The translations under genes and the position numbers were made by a program. Source: CAG-390 sp964579135 (GTDB lineage: Bacteria > Bacillota > Clostridia > Oscillospirales > CAG-272). From it: a stretch of DNA of 26,799 nucleotides. Within the stretch, counting starts at the first letter, position 1; each line of letters opens with the position of its first letter. Location of the stretch: positions 1 to 26,799 of the forward strand of contig CAZOFD010000022.1 in the NCBI GenBank assembly GCA_964579135.1. Direction: 5' to 3'. Below the pieces are notes generated by a model. It was not told the origin of the DNA. It saw only the letters and a list, made by a program, of their open reading frames with translations, and searched no databases. This document shows, in pieces, positions 16,741-23,917 of this stretch.

Positions 16741-16792
16741 AGCGCCCGACCATATCGGGCGAGTCCGAACTTTTCGGATTCGGGCGCTTTTT
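16741..16792 (+). terminator. Terminator-like structure with alternative hairpins
   Basis: AGCGCCCGA (16741-16749) can pair either with TCGGGCG at 16755-16761 or with TCGGGCGCT at 16780-16788. The second pairing encloses a TCCGAA/TTCGGA hairpin and is followed by TTTT, which makes a plus-strand terminator. No gene or clear promoter feeding it was identified. Confidence 0.5.
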
Positions 16793-17061
16793 CCGTCAGT
16801 TCGGTATTAAGAGTTCCGCCCGCACGCTCCCGACAAACGCTCGCGCAACCTCTTCTCCTTCTCCGCCAACTTTCGCCCACCGCTCATCGCGCCGAGCGCT
16901 CGTACAAACCGCTCGCCGCCGTTTCGGTCAAGCTCAGGCGCTGTTCCCCCCTCCGTATGGCGCAAACGCTTCTGTGCGCCGCAAAAAACTCCGACCGCAC
17001 AAGACTCCTCTGCGAGAGCGCGATCTTTTTTGCCATAATTACGTTTTTTTCGCAAAAATCA

Positions 17062-17090
17062 TTGACATAACGAAAAATGTGATGTATAAT
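17062..17090 (+). promoter_or_regulatory. Consensus sigma-A promoter of rplU-prp-rpmA
   Basis: A perfect TTGACA (17062-17067), 17-base spacer, and perfect TATAAT (17085-17090). The start point should be near 17097, leaving a leader of about 80 bases before rplU. Confidence 0.93.
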
Positions 17091-17176
17091 AAGAAGCCGC
17101 TTGAAATCGGCTTCTTTAAGTGTGCTTCGGCACCGCCGAAATCAGCGAGTCTATATATGAAAGAGAGGTGCTTTTC
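17091..17176 (+). promoter_or_regulatory. Structured rplU leader (possible L21-type leader)
   Basis: An inverted repeat AAGAAGCCG/CGGCTTCTT (17091-17099 and 17108-17116) spans the expected start point. Next come two overlapping, mutually exclusive hairpins: GTGC-TTCG-GCAC (17122-17133) and TTCGGC-ACC-GCCGAA (17126-17140). Structured leaders of L21 operons are known in low-GC Gram-positives and are thought to sense a ribosomal protein. I did not match this one to the known consensus. Confidence 0.45.
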
Positions 17177-17485
17177 GTGTTTGCAGTAATCGAAACCGGC
17201 GGAAAGCAGTACAAGGTCAGCGAGGGCGACATTATTTTTGTCGAAAAGCTCGAAGTTGAAGCAGGCAGCGAAATTACTTTCGACTGCGTTAAGGCAATAT
17301 CCGCAGAGGACGGCTTCCGTGCGGGAGCAGCGGTAAACGGCGCAAAAGTCAGCGCTAACGTTCTCGGCAACGGCAAAGCAAAGAAGATCTACGTCTTGAA
17401 ATACAAGGCAAAGAAGAACGAGAAAAAGAAGATCGGTCACAGACAGCCTTACACCAAGGTACAGATCACCAAGATCGAAGCCTGA
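17177..17485 (+). CDS. rplU: 50S ribosomal protein L21
   Basis: Large-subunit protein binding 23S rRNA. 102 residues from a GTG start (family length about 103), with GAGAGG eight bases upstream; an ATG further upstream in frame lies within the leader and would add a tail foreign to the family. The N-terminus reads FAVIETGGKQYKVSEGD and the C-terminus has the basic KKKIGHRQPYTKVQI motif, both diagnostic for L21. First gene of the rplU-prp-rpmA operon, 24 bases before prp. Confidence 0.97.
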   Translation: MFAVIETGGKQYKVSEGDIIFVEKLEVEAGSEITFDCVKAISAEDGFRAGAAVNGAKVSANVLGNGKAKKIYVLKYKAKKNEKKKIGHRQPYTKVQITKIEA

Positions 17486-17509
17486 ACGACCCGTCGGTAA
17501 TTATTTACC

Positions 17510-17872
17510 ATGACAAAGATCGTTTTTTTCAGAAGCGGCGGTTGTTTTTACGGCTTTGAGGAAACGGGGCACACCGGCTACGGCGAGGCGGGAGACGACG
17601 TTCTATGCTCCGCGCTGTCCGCTATGACGATGCTTATAGTTAATACGGTGGAGATATCTTACGCCTCCGATATTAAGTACGAGATCGACGACGGCGCCAC
17701 CCGCATCAAAGTCACGGCTAAAGCCGCGCTTCCCGAATTCGAATCGGACGAGTGCAAAAGATATGCCGTATCGGGTATCTTCCAAGGGTATTTTTACCAG
17801 CTGAACGACTTGCTCGACGAATACTCGGATTATCTCGATGTCGATGTAATCGACAAAGACTACGCCGCCTGA
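17510..17872 (+). CDS. prp: Ribosomal-processing cysteine protease Prp
   Basis: Small cysteine protease (YsxB family) that removes the N-terminal extension of L27, needed for active ribosomes in Bacillota. 120 residues. The catalytic dyad is visible: His21 in ETGHTGYGEAG and Cys33 in DDVLCSALSAM, the family's G-H-x(n)-G-x-D-x-(V/L)-C-x-x-(V/L)-S pattern. The C-terminal half forms the usual mixed alpha/beta part. Its location between rplU and rpmA is the conserved one, and the downstream L27 carries the matching cleavage site. The start has no clear Shine-Dalgarno; instead GGTAA-TTAT-TTACC lies directly before the ATG, so expression may be low, as would suit a protease. Confidence 0.93.
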   Translation: MTKIVFFRSGGCFYGFEETGHTGYGEAGDDVLCSALSAMTMLIVNTVEISYASDIKYEIDDGATRIKVTAKAALPEFESDECKRYAVSGIFQGYFYQLNDLLDEYSDYLDVDVIDKDYAA

Positions 17873-17879
17873 AGCGGCA

Positions 17880-17895
17880 AGCACCGCACGGTGCT
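17880..17895 (+). repeat. Hairpin between prp and rpmA
   Basis: AGCACCG and CGGTGCT flank a 2-base centre, giving a 6-bp stem with a 4-base loop. It begins 8 bases after the prp stop and ends just before the strong rpmA ribosome-binding site. No T-run follows, so it is not a terminator; it may set mRNA stability or processing so that rpmA is translated more than prp. Confidence 0.6.
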
Positions 17896-17918
17896 ATCAA
17901 ATTAAGGAGGAATTTAAT

Positions 17919-18197
17919 ATGCTTAGAATTTCCTTACAGTTCTTTGCTCACAAAAAAGGCGTCGGCTCCACCAAAAACGGTCGCGATTCCGAGTCTAAGA
18001 GACTCGGCGTTAAAAAGGCAGACGGTGCGGCTGTTATCGCGGGCAATATCATTATCAGACAAAGAGGAACGGCAGTTCACCCCGGCAACAACGTCGGAAT
18101 GGGCACCGACCACACTCTTTTCGCTCTGATCGACGGTCACGTTAAGTTTGAGCAAAAAAGCAAGGACAAAAAACAGGTAAGCGTTTACGCAGACTGA
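17919..18197 (+). CDS. rpmA: 50S ribosomal protein L27 (precursor with Prp-cleaved N-terminus)
   Basis: Large-subunit protein whose N-terminus reaches the peptidyl transferase centre. 92 residues; AAGGAGG about nine bases before the ATG. The body HKKGVGSTKNGRDSESKRLG is typical. The first nine residues, MLRISLQFF, match the extension that Prp removes (cleavage expected after Phe9, by analogy with the Staphylococcus aureus sequence MLKLNLQFF-A). This pairs with prp immediately upstream. Last gene of its operon, ended by a strong terminator. Confidence 0.98.
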   Translation: MLRISLQFFAHKKGVGSTKNGRDSESKRLGVKKADGAAVIAGNIIIRQRGTAVHPGNNVGMGTDHTLFALIDGHVKFEQKSKDKKQVSVYAD

Positions 18198-18205
18198 GCT
18201 TAATA

Positions 18206-18244
18206 AAAACGAGCGGGCGACAAAAATCGCCCGCTCGTTTTTTA
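18206..18244. terminator. Bidirectional terminator between rpmA and the alpha-galactosidase gene
   Basis: AAAACGAGCGGGCGA pairs with TCGCCCGCTCGTTTT around a 6-base loop, followed by further T on the plus strand and T-rich sequence on the minus strand. It serves both convergent units. Confidence 0.93.
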
Positions 18245-18286
18245 TCCCCCGAGGCGAACTTTGTCGCATCGGGGGATTTTATTATA
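18243..18286 (+). terminator. Second terminator-like hairpin
   Basis: ATCCCCCGA and TCGGGGGAT form a 9-bp stem with a 16-base loop, followed on the plus strand by TTTATTATATT. It acts as a back-up to the rpmA terminator; on the minus strand an A-run follows, so it is not a terminator for the galactosidase. Confidence 0.65.
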
Positions 18287-18305
18287 TTATTTTGACGTTA
18301 TCTCG

Positions 18306-20468
18306 TCATTCGGCAACGAGCCACAAAAGCTCTCCCTCGAATTTTGTCCCGTCAAACGAGAATTCGAGCCCATCGCGCAATTCCTCTCCGCTGTAACGCT
18401 TGCCGCTGCGGCGATCGGTATAAATTTCGTTCGGCAAAGCCCGAGAAAGGCGGAGTTTTTTGGTTTTCTTAACGCCGCTGCCGTTTTCAGGCGCGACCGT
18501 AAGCATAAGCTCGCGTCCGTCGGCAGACGCATAATAATACGCCGTGTATCCTTTTTCAAACGGAGATACGAGCGGATAATAATCGCCCAAACGCATAAGG
18601 TGCTCCGACGCTTTGTATTCCGCTATCTGCTTGCGGATCGTTTCTTTGACCGACTGCGACGTTTTGAGGATATTCAGCTCGTAACCGAGCATACCGCCCA
18701 TCGCGATTTTATATCTGAAATCAAGCGAAGCGGCATTCTCCTTGGGATCGGAAACGTGGCAAGACATCGTTGCCGCGGGATACGCGGTCATCGACGAATA
18801 CTGTATCGGGATTCTTCCGTAGGGATCTGTGTTGTCGCTCGTCCAGATCTGCATACCGTAGCACATCATACCGAGGTCGTAGCGTCCGCCGCCGCCCGAA
18901 CAAGTTTCGATCACCGCGTTCGGAAATTTCTCGCCGAACCATGCAAGAAGATCGTAAACTCCCTTCATATATCTGAAAGGCACCTCGCACTGCCTGCTTG
19001 CGGGTAGCGCGGCAGAGCCCGCCGCCGTTATATGACGGTTCATATCCCACTTGAAATAATCGATATCGACGCCGTCGAAAGTCTCGGAAAACAGCCCCTT
19101 TAAGTAGTCGACAACTTCCCCGTTCGACATATCGAGCACGCACTGATTTCTTCCGAGCAACATTTCGCGTCCGGGAACGCGCAGGCACCAATCGGGGTGT
19201 GCGCGAAAAAGGTCGGAATCGGGATTTACCATCTCCGGCTCGACCCAAATACCGAAATCAATGCCCTTGGCTTTCACCCTGTCGACAAAGGACTTAAGCC
19301 CGTTCGGGAATTTGCTGCGATTTTCCCTCCAATCGCCGAGCCCCGCGCGGTCGTCGTTGCGTGCACCGAACCAACCGTCGTCCATAACGAGCATATCGAT
19401 GCCGATTTTTTTCGCCTCGTCCGCAAAGTCAAGAAGCGTTTTCTCATTGATATCGAACCAGCAAGCCTCCCAAGTGTTTAAAACCACGGGGTGACGCTTG
19501 TCGACGTATTCGGGCTTCATTATATATCTTCTGATAAAATCGTGGAAGTTGCGGCTCATCCCGCCGATACCGTGCGCAGAATACGTCATCACCGCCTCGG
19601 GACAGGTAAAACTCTCCTGCGGTTCGAGGGTATACGAAAAGCAATCCCCGCCGAGGCCGCTCATTATGCGAACATTGTCAAACTGATCGAGATCGACCTC
19701 CGTCAAAAACGAGCCCGAATATACGAGGTTAAATCCGTATGCCTCGCCGCGCTCGTTCGTCGCGGTTTTATCGCAAAGGCAAAAGAAAGGATTTGCCATA
19801 TGCGACGTCGCGCCGCGGCGCGACGATTGCGACTGCGTACCGTAAACGAGCGGAACTCTTTGATACGCTGCCCGCTCGCGCGAATACTGCCCGGGCAGGG
19901 TGATCATCTCCATATTTTTGCGCGGCATATCAATGCAAAGCGACATAGATTTCTCGATCTTAACGCTGCCGTCTCCCGCGTTTTCGAGCTTCCAAAAACG
20001 GGTTATTACGTCTTCTTCGCAGTAAACGCAATAATAAAGAGTAAGCAGGCAACCGCTTACGCCGTCCTCCAAAGTCACCTCGAGCGTGCGCGTATCCTCG
20101 CCCGCCCGAGCCGTCGGCAATCCGTCGCCGCTCGGCTTACCGGCGTACGTTTTGTGCGAACGATAGCGAAAGTCGGTAACTCCGGTGCCGTCGCCGCCCG
20201 TGAGGCGCAGTGCCTCGGGGCGAAAATCTCCGTTGCCGAAGAAAGATATCTCGTGAAACCGAACGCTCTCTCTCGAGCCGCCCGCCCACTCGTACTCGGG
20301 CTCGAAACCGGAGCAGTTTTTGGGATTTTTGAATTCGGGCACGTCGTCCATTTTCTTTCCGTAAAAAACGTGAGTCAGTTGGCGACCGCAAGATATATCG
20401 AAGACGTATTTCGTACGTTTGGTCGTTAAAACGAAACGATTGGTTGATTTTGAATAACTGATAGGCAT
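18306..20468 (-). CDS. GH36 alpha-galactosidase
   Basis: Retaining glycosidase that hydrolyses alpha-1,6-galactosides such as melibiose and raffinose. 720 residues from the ATG at 20468, which gives the normal family N-terminus and length; the frame stays open upstream but crosses the promoter. No signal peptide, so it acts in the cytoplasm. Domain order is the N-terminal beta-supersandwich (1-300), the (beta/alpha)8 catalytic domain (from NTWEACWFDI at 331 and MDDGWFGAR at 362), then a C-terminal beta domain. The nucleophile Asp475 (KWDMNR) and acid/base Asp545 (SDNTDPYGR) are present, along with the CSGGGGRYDLGM glycine stretch. No sugar transporter or sugar regulator is adjacent; the neighbouring ABC genes look amino-acid specific. 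The Shine-Dalgarno is weak. Convergent with rpmA. Confidence 0.95.
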   Translation of the reverse strand: MPISYSKSTNRFVLTTKRTKYVFDISCGRQLTHVFYGKKMDDVPEFKNPKNCSGFEPEYEWAGGSRESVRFHEISFFGNGDFRPEALRLTGGDGTGVTDFRYRSHKTYAGKPSGDGLPTARAGEDTRTLEVTLEDGVSGCLLTLYYCVYCEEDVITRFWKLENAGDGSVKIEKSMSLCIDMPRKNMEMITLPGQYSRERAAYQRVPLVYGTQSQSSRRGATSHMANPFFCLCDKTATNERGEAYGFNLVYSGSFLTEVDLDQFDNVRIMSGLGGDCFSYTLEPQESFTCPEAVMTYSAHGIGGMSRNFHDFIRRYIMKPEYVDKRHPVVLNTWEACWFDINEKTLLDFADEAKKIGIDMLVMDDGWFGARNDDRAGLGDWRENRSKFPNGLKSFVDRVKAKGIDFGIWVEPEMVNPDSDLFRAHPDWCLRVPGREMLLGRNQCVLDMSNGEVVDYLKGLFSETFDGVDIDYFKWDMNRHITAAGSAALPASRQCEVPFRYMKGVYDLLAWFGEKFPNAVIETCSGGGGRYDLGMMCYGMQIWTSDNTDPYGRIPIQYSSMTAYPAATMSCHVSDPKENAASLDFRYKIAMGGMLGYELNILKTSQSVKETIRKQIAEYKASEHLMRLGDYYPLVSPFEKGYTAYYYASADGRELMLTVAPENGSGVKKTKKLRLSRALPNEIYTDRRSGKRYSGEELRDGLEFSFDGTKFEGELLWLVAE

Positions 20469-20640
20469 TTTGTTGTTTTGCCGCCGCAAGCGGAAGCATA
20501 CTCCTCTTAGATTTTGCATTATACATTTTGCCGCGAAAAAGTCGTTTTCGAAAAAGCGAAACGAAAGATCGGGAAACGAGTTCGGCGCACGTCCCAAGGC
20601 ACCGACGCCCCCGAGCTTTACGGCAAAGTATCTTCGACTT

Positions 20641-20669
20641 ATTGTATCATATTCGCGTGGAATTTTCAA
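20641..20669 (-). promoter_or_regulatory. Promoter of the alpha-galactosidase gene
   Basis: Minus strand TTGAAA (20664-20669), 17-base spacer, TACAAT (20641-20646), with TG one base before the -10 (extended -10). It lies 173 bases upstream of the chosen start codon. Confidence 0.75.
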
Positions 20670-20814
20670 GCGAGTTGCGATTTTATCGGCACAATATTCA
20701 TACATTTTTGCGTTTTGGAACCGTTGCCGCGTCACTTTTGCCCTATTTTTAACCTAAAAAACCAAGCACGCGTTGTTACATTTTAACAAAATTATATTTT
20801 TTCGCAAAAAGCAC

Positions 20815-20843
20815 TTTACAAATTTAGTGTGATGAAGTATAAT
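20815..20843 (+). promoter_or_regulatory. Promoter of the amino-acid ABC importer operon
   Basis: TTTACA (20815-20820), 17-base spacer and TATAAT (20838-20843), 73 bases before the first gene. Confidence 0.85.
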
Positions 20844-20916
20844 ATCGTCATACCCGAGGTACAGACCCCGAAAAGAAATCATTTGCCGCGCAGATCGCGG
20901 CGGAACGGAGCAAAAA

Positions 20917-21723
20917 ATGAAAAATGCAAAAAGGATCGTTTCTCTTATCTTGGCGTCGTTATTGCTCGTCGCAGGGTTGTCCGCCTGCGGTGACGGCAAC
21001 GGCTCGGACAAAGAATACGTGCAAAAAAAAGGCAAACTCGTTATCGGCATAACCAACTTCGCCCCGATGGATTACAAAGAGGGCGACGGCGGCGAATGGA
21101 TCGGCTTTGACGCCGATATGGCAAAAGCCTTTGCCGCAAGCCTCGGTGTCGAAGCCGAGTTTATCGAGATCAACTGGAGCAACAAAGTGCTCGAACTCAA
21201 CGGCAAAAACATCGATTGCGTGTGGAACGGTATGACGCTGAACGACGAGGTCAAAAACGCGATGTCCACGTCGAACGCATATTGCAAAAATATGCAGGTT
21301 GTAGTCGTAAAAAGCGACAAAAAGGACGTTTATAATTCCATAGAGGCGATCAAAGAACTGAACTTCGTTGCCGAGAGCGGATCCGCAGGCGAGATTGCAC
21401 TGAAAGCGCTCGGATACAAAGTCACGCCTCTTGAAAAGCAATCCGACGCTTTAACCGAGGTTAAGGCTGGCACGGCGGACGCAGCCGTTATCGATCTGCT
21501 AATGGCGGGCGCGATGACAGGCGAGGGCACCTCCTACTCCGACTTAAGTTACACCGTCGCACTTAACGAACAGGAGAACGAGCAATACGGCGTAGGTTTT
21601 AGGAAAGGCTCCGACCTTACCGCGGCTCTCAACGAGTTTATGCGGTCTTATTACGCCTCCGGAGATATGCAAAAGCTTGCGGAAAAGTACGGCATCTCCG
21701 ACACTGTAATAGCACAAAACTGA
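20917..21723 (+). CDS. Polar amino-acid ABC importer, substrate-binding lipoprotein
   Basis: Extracellular solute-binding protein (SBP_bac_3 family) tethered to the membrane. 268 residues; start with CGGAG six bases upstream. A basic then hydrophobic signal peptide (1-20) ends in the lipobox LSAC, with lipidated Cys24. The mature part has the family fold: LVIGITNFAPMDYKEG (near 42-57), WIGFDADMAKAFAASLG (near 64-80), NGMTLNDEV and the second-lobe VAESGSAGEIALKALGY stretch. The exact ligand cannot be told (cystine, glutamine or similar). First gene of a complete three-gene importer, 49 bases before the permease gene, with a hairpin in that gap. Confidence 0.94.
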   Translation: MKNAKRIVSLILASLLLVAGLSACGDGNGSDKEYVQKKGKLVIGITNFAPMDYKEGDGGEWIGFDADMAKAFAASLGVEAEFIEINWSNKVLELNGKNIDCVWNGMTLNDEVKNAMSTSNAYCKNMQVVVVKSDKKDVYNSIEAIKELNFVAESGSAGEIALKALGYKVTPLEKQSDALTEVKAGTADAAVIDLLMAGAMTGEGTSYSDLSYTVALNEQENEQYGVGFRKGSDLTAALNEFMRSYYASGDMQKLAEKYGISDTVIAQN

Positions 21724-21735
21724 AAAGCACTTTTT

Positions 21736-21762
21736 AGCCCCGAGGGTAACGACCGCGGGGCT
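21736..21762 (+). repeat. Intercistronic hairpin between lipoprotein and permease genes
   Basis: AGCCCCG and CGGGGCT form a 7-bp stem around a 13-base loop, with TTTTT on its 5' side rather than its 3' side. It starts 12 bases after the lipoprotein stop. Such hairpins often stabilise the upstream mRNA, giving more binding protein than permease. Confidence 0.6.
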
Positions 21763-21772
21763 GAAGTGCGGA

Positions 21773-22453
21773 ATGTTTGAGGATATAAGGTACAATATGT
21801 TTGCAATTGTTATGCAAGCCCTCGGCGCGGGCTTCGGAAAGTCGCTCCAAATATTTATTTTCACGCTTCTCGGCGGCATTCCGCTCGGACTTTTGATCTG
21901 CTTTTGCTCGATGAGCGGATTTAAACCGCTCAAGTATTTCACCCGCATACTGATCTGGATCATTCGAGGCACGCCGTTGATGTTGCAACTTATGATCATC
22001 TACTACGGTCCCGGAATAATTTTGCGTCATAATATTTGGGGATCGGGAAATTCCGGGCGATTCATAGCTACGCTTGCGGCTTTTATCCTAAATTACGCCT
22101 GCTATTTTTCGGAGATATATCGAGGCGGAATAGAAAGCATCCCCCGCGGACAATATGAAGCCGGTCAAGTTCTCGGAATGACGAAAACGCAGATCTTTTT
22201 CAAAATAGTTTTGCTGCAAGTCGTAAAGCGCATCATCCCCCCGATGAGCAACGAAATAATAACGCTTGTAAAGGATACGTCGCTGTCTCGTATAATTGCC
22301 GTGCAAGAACTTATATACGCCGGCGAAAGCTTTGTAAAAAACGGCGGTATCATTTGGCCGCTCTTCTTCACCGGCGTATTCTACCTGCTGTTCAGCGGCG
22401 TTTTGACGATAATATTCAACCGCGCGGAAAAGAAACTTTCGTATCTCGATTAA
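21773..22453 (+). CDS. Polar amino-acid ABC importer, permease
   Basis: Inner-membrane permease of the HisM/GlnP family. 226 residues with about five hydrophobic segments; RGTPLMLQLMIIYYG (near 64-78) and the EAA loop that docks on the ATPase (YEAGQVLGMTKTQIFFKIVLPQ-type, here near 127-146) are clear. The start at 21773 has only a weak ribosome-binding site; the ATG at 21797 has AAGG six bases upstream and is a good alternative, eight residues shorter. A single permease gene implies a homodimer. It ends one base before AAGGAG of the ATPase gene. Confidence 0.93.
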   Translation: MFEDIRYNMFAIVMQALGAGFGKSLQIFIFTLLGGIPLGLLICFCSMSGFKPLKYFTRILIWIIRGTPLMLQLMIIYYGPGIILRHNIWGSGNSGRFIATLAAFILNYACYFSEIYRGGIESIPRGQYEAGQVLGMTKTQIFFKIVLLQVVKRIIPPMSNEIITLVKDTSLSRIIAVQELIYAGESFVKNGGIIWPLFFTGVFYLLFSGVLTIIFNRAEKKLSYLD

Positions 22454-22466
22454 GGAGTAAAAAATT

Positions 22467-23225
22467 ATGTCGGTTCTCGAAGTCAGAGATCTCAAAAAAA
22501 ATTTCGGCGGAACGGACGTGCTCCGCGGCGTAAGTTTTTCTCTCGAAAAGGGTGAGGTGCTTGCCATAATCGGCTCCTCGGGAGGGGGAAAGACGACGCT
22601 GTTGCGCTGCCTTAATTTTCTCGAATTTGCCGACAGCGGCACGATATCCGTTAACTCCGAGGTGATATACGACGGTGAGAAGCGAAAAAAGCTCACGGAC
22701 GAAGAGCTCCGTTCCGTCCGTTTGCATTTCGGGCTCGTATTCCAGTCGTTCAACCTGTTTCCGCAATACACTGTACTGAAAAACGTTACCCTCGCCCCCA
22801 CGCTTTTAAAATTGGCGTCGCCCGAAGAGATCGAAAAAAAAGCGCTTGAACTGATAGATCGGGTCGGACTTGCAAACAAAAAGGACGCCTACCCGTCGCA
22901 GTTGTCGGGCGGGCAACAGCAGCGCGTTGCGATAGCGCGCGCACTTGCACTGTCGCCGGACATCCTTTGCTTCGACGAGCCGACCTCCGCACTCGACCCC
23001 GAACTCACGGGCGAGGTCCTGCGCGTCATTCGCGAGCTTAAAGACTCCGATACCACAATGCTCGTCGTTACTCACGAGATGGAATTTGCCAAAAACGTTG
23101 CGGATAAAGTGATTTTTATTTCCGACGGGCAAATAGAGGAGGCGGGCACCCCATACGAGGTGTTCGATTCTCCGCGATCCGACAAGACCCGTGCGTTTTT
23201 ACAAAATTCGGGCATAAAATCATAA
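22467..23225 (+). CDS. Polar amino-acid ABC importer, ATP-binding protein
   Basis: Cytoplasmic ATPase (GlnQ/HisP type) that powers the importer. 252 residues; AAGGAG overlaps the permease stop region, so translation is coupled. Walker A is GSSGGGKTT (37-45), the Q-loop lies in VFQSFNLFPQYTVLKN, the ABC signature is LSGGQQQR, Walker B is ILCFDEPTSALDP, and the H-switch is TMLVVTHEMEFAKNVADK. All catalytic residues are present. The C-terminus (GTPYEVFDSPRSDKTRAFL) is the usual one for amino-acid importers. Last gene of the operon. Confidence 0.96.
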   Translation: MSVLEVRDLKKNFGGTDVLRGVSFSLEKGEVLAIIGSSGGGKTTLLRCLNFLEFADSGTISVNSEVIYDGEKRKKLTDEELRSVRLHFGLVFQSFNLFPQYTVLKNVTLAPTLLKLASPEEIEKKALELIDRVGLANKKDAYPSQLSGGQQQRVAIARALALSPDILCFDEPTSALDPELTGEVLRVIRELKDSDTTMLVVTHEMEFAKNVADKVIFISDGQIEEAGTPYEVFDSPRSDKTRAFLQNSGIKS

Positions 23226-23240
23226 TCTCCGTCATATTAT

Positions 23241-23285
23241 ACACCTTTGCGCTCCTAAAAAGAACGCAAAGGTGTGTATTTTCGC
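23241..23285 (+). terminator. Intrinsic terminator of the ABC importer operon
   Basis: ACACCTTTGCG and CGCAAAGGTGT form an 11-bp stem with a 13-base loop, followed by GTATTTTCG. It lies 15 bases after the ATPase stop. Confidence 0.75.
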
Positions 23286-23456
23286 GCATAGAAGCGCGAT
23301 TTTCGCAATCTTGGCGCACGTCCACGCTCCAACACAACAGCGTTTTACCGAGCGGAAAAGCAAAAGTTCCCTATACGCGCCTTACGGCAACCGACAGGGC
23401 AACGGTGCTCGTTTTTAAGCGACGCGCCGACAAATCTACAATATTAAATGGCAAAA

Positions 23457-23482
23457 CCGTATGGTAAAATATTACCGTACGG
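23457..23482 (+). promoter_or_regulatory. Palindromic operator overlapping the -10 of the YerC-like gene
   Basis: CCGTATGGTAA and TTACCGTACGG (10 of 11 positions matched) flank AATA, a 26-bp imperfect palindrome. TAAAAT (23465-23470) inside it, preceded by TGG, fits an extended -10; no good -35 was seen at 17 bases. A repressor bound here would block transcription, so autoregulation by the downstream TrpR-like protein is plausible but unproved. Confidence 0.6.
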
Positions 23483-23503
23483 CACAGAAAGGAAAAAACA
23501 ACT

Positions 23504-23782
23504 ATGGAAGAAAGCAAACATAACGTAAACGAAATGGTAGAGGATCTCTACTCTCTTCTTTCCGAAATAAACGATCCGAGCGACTGCAAGGATCTTTTCG
23601 ACGATCTTTGCACGTACAAGGAAGTGGCACAAATGGCTCAACGTCTGCGCGCCGCAAAGCTTTTGATCGCGGGCAAAACCTATAATCAAATAATAGAAGA
23701 GACCGATATCTCCTCAGCCACCCTCAGTCGCGTTTCGCGTTGTGTTCAATTCGGAAAAGGATATTCGCGATTCCTAAAATAA
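23504..23782 (+). CDS. YerC/YecD-type TrpR-related DNA-binding protein
   Basis: Small helix-turn-helix regulator of the TrpR-like superfamily. 92 residues; AAAGGA about 11 bases before the ATG. The N-terminal helices (LYSLLSEINDPSDCKDLFDDL) are followed by the TrpR-fold core TYKEVAQMAQRLRAAKLLIAGKTYNQIIEETDIS, split here as KEVAQMAQRLRAAKLL and the HTH ISSATLSRVSRCVQFG. This matches YerC, a chromosomal protein in Bacillota whose ligand is not known to me; tryptophan binding should not be assumed. It is a single-gene unit with a palindrome over its promoter, and is convergent with the alpha operon. Confidence 0.9.
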   Translation: MEESKHNVNEMVEDLYSLLSEINDPSDCKDLFDDLCTYKEVAQMAQRLRAAKLLIAGKTYNQIIEETDISSATLSRVSRCVQFGKGYSRFLK

Positions 23783-23917
23783 ACTCTCCGCCCAGTTATA
23801 GACACCGTTCGCAAAAAATAGCAACGGCGCTTACGTCTTGCATCCGGATCAACTTAAATCACGCCGTTACGTTTTCGCCCTGCGGGACATAGGAAACAAG
23901 TGCGCCGACACAAAACG

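Larger units (their letters stand above)
16563..17061. other. Gene-free region between the divergent mraZ and rplU promoters
   Basis: About 500 bases without a convincing protein gene on either strand. It holds a bidirectional terminator-like hairpin (16628-16653) and a block of alternative hairpins ending in a T-run on the plus strand (16741-16792). Open frames across the right half on both strands have no family features, no good ribosome-binding site, and compositions typical of random G/C-rich frames. A 48-codon minus-strand frame (16573-16719) has GGAGG too close to its ATG. Confidence 0.5.
20469..20916. other. Divergent promoter region between the galactosidase and ABC importer genes
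   Basis: A 448-base intergenic region with no gene seen. It holds one promoter for each direction, a 6-bp inverted repeat TTGTTA/TAACAA upstream of the importer promoter, and a GCCGCG-CAGAT-CGCGGC hairpin at 20885-20901 just before the lipoprotein gene. The minus-strand leader is about 165 bases. No clear catabolite-repression site was found. Confidence 0.5.

Noticed and set aside
16662..17189. Open frames on both strands in the mraZ-rplU gap
   Set aside because: They cross the rplU promoter or the hairpins, lack good ribosome-binding sites and have no family pattern; the minus-strand frame uses a TTG start.
20137..20526. 129-codon minus-strand frame with AGAGGAGT before an inner ATG
   Set aside because: It is in a different frame from the alpha-galactosidase N-terminus, which matches its family well; the overlap frame has an arginine-rich shadow composition.
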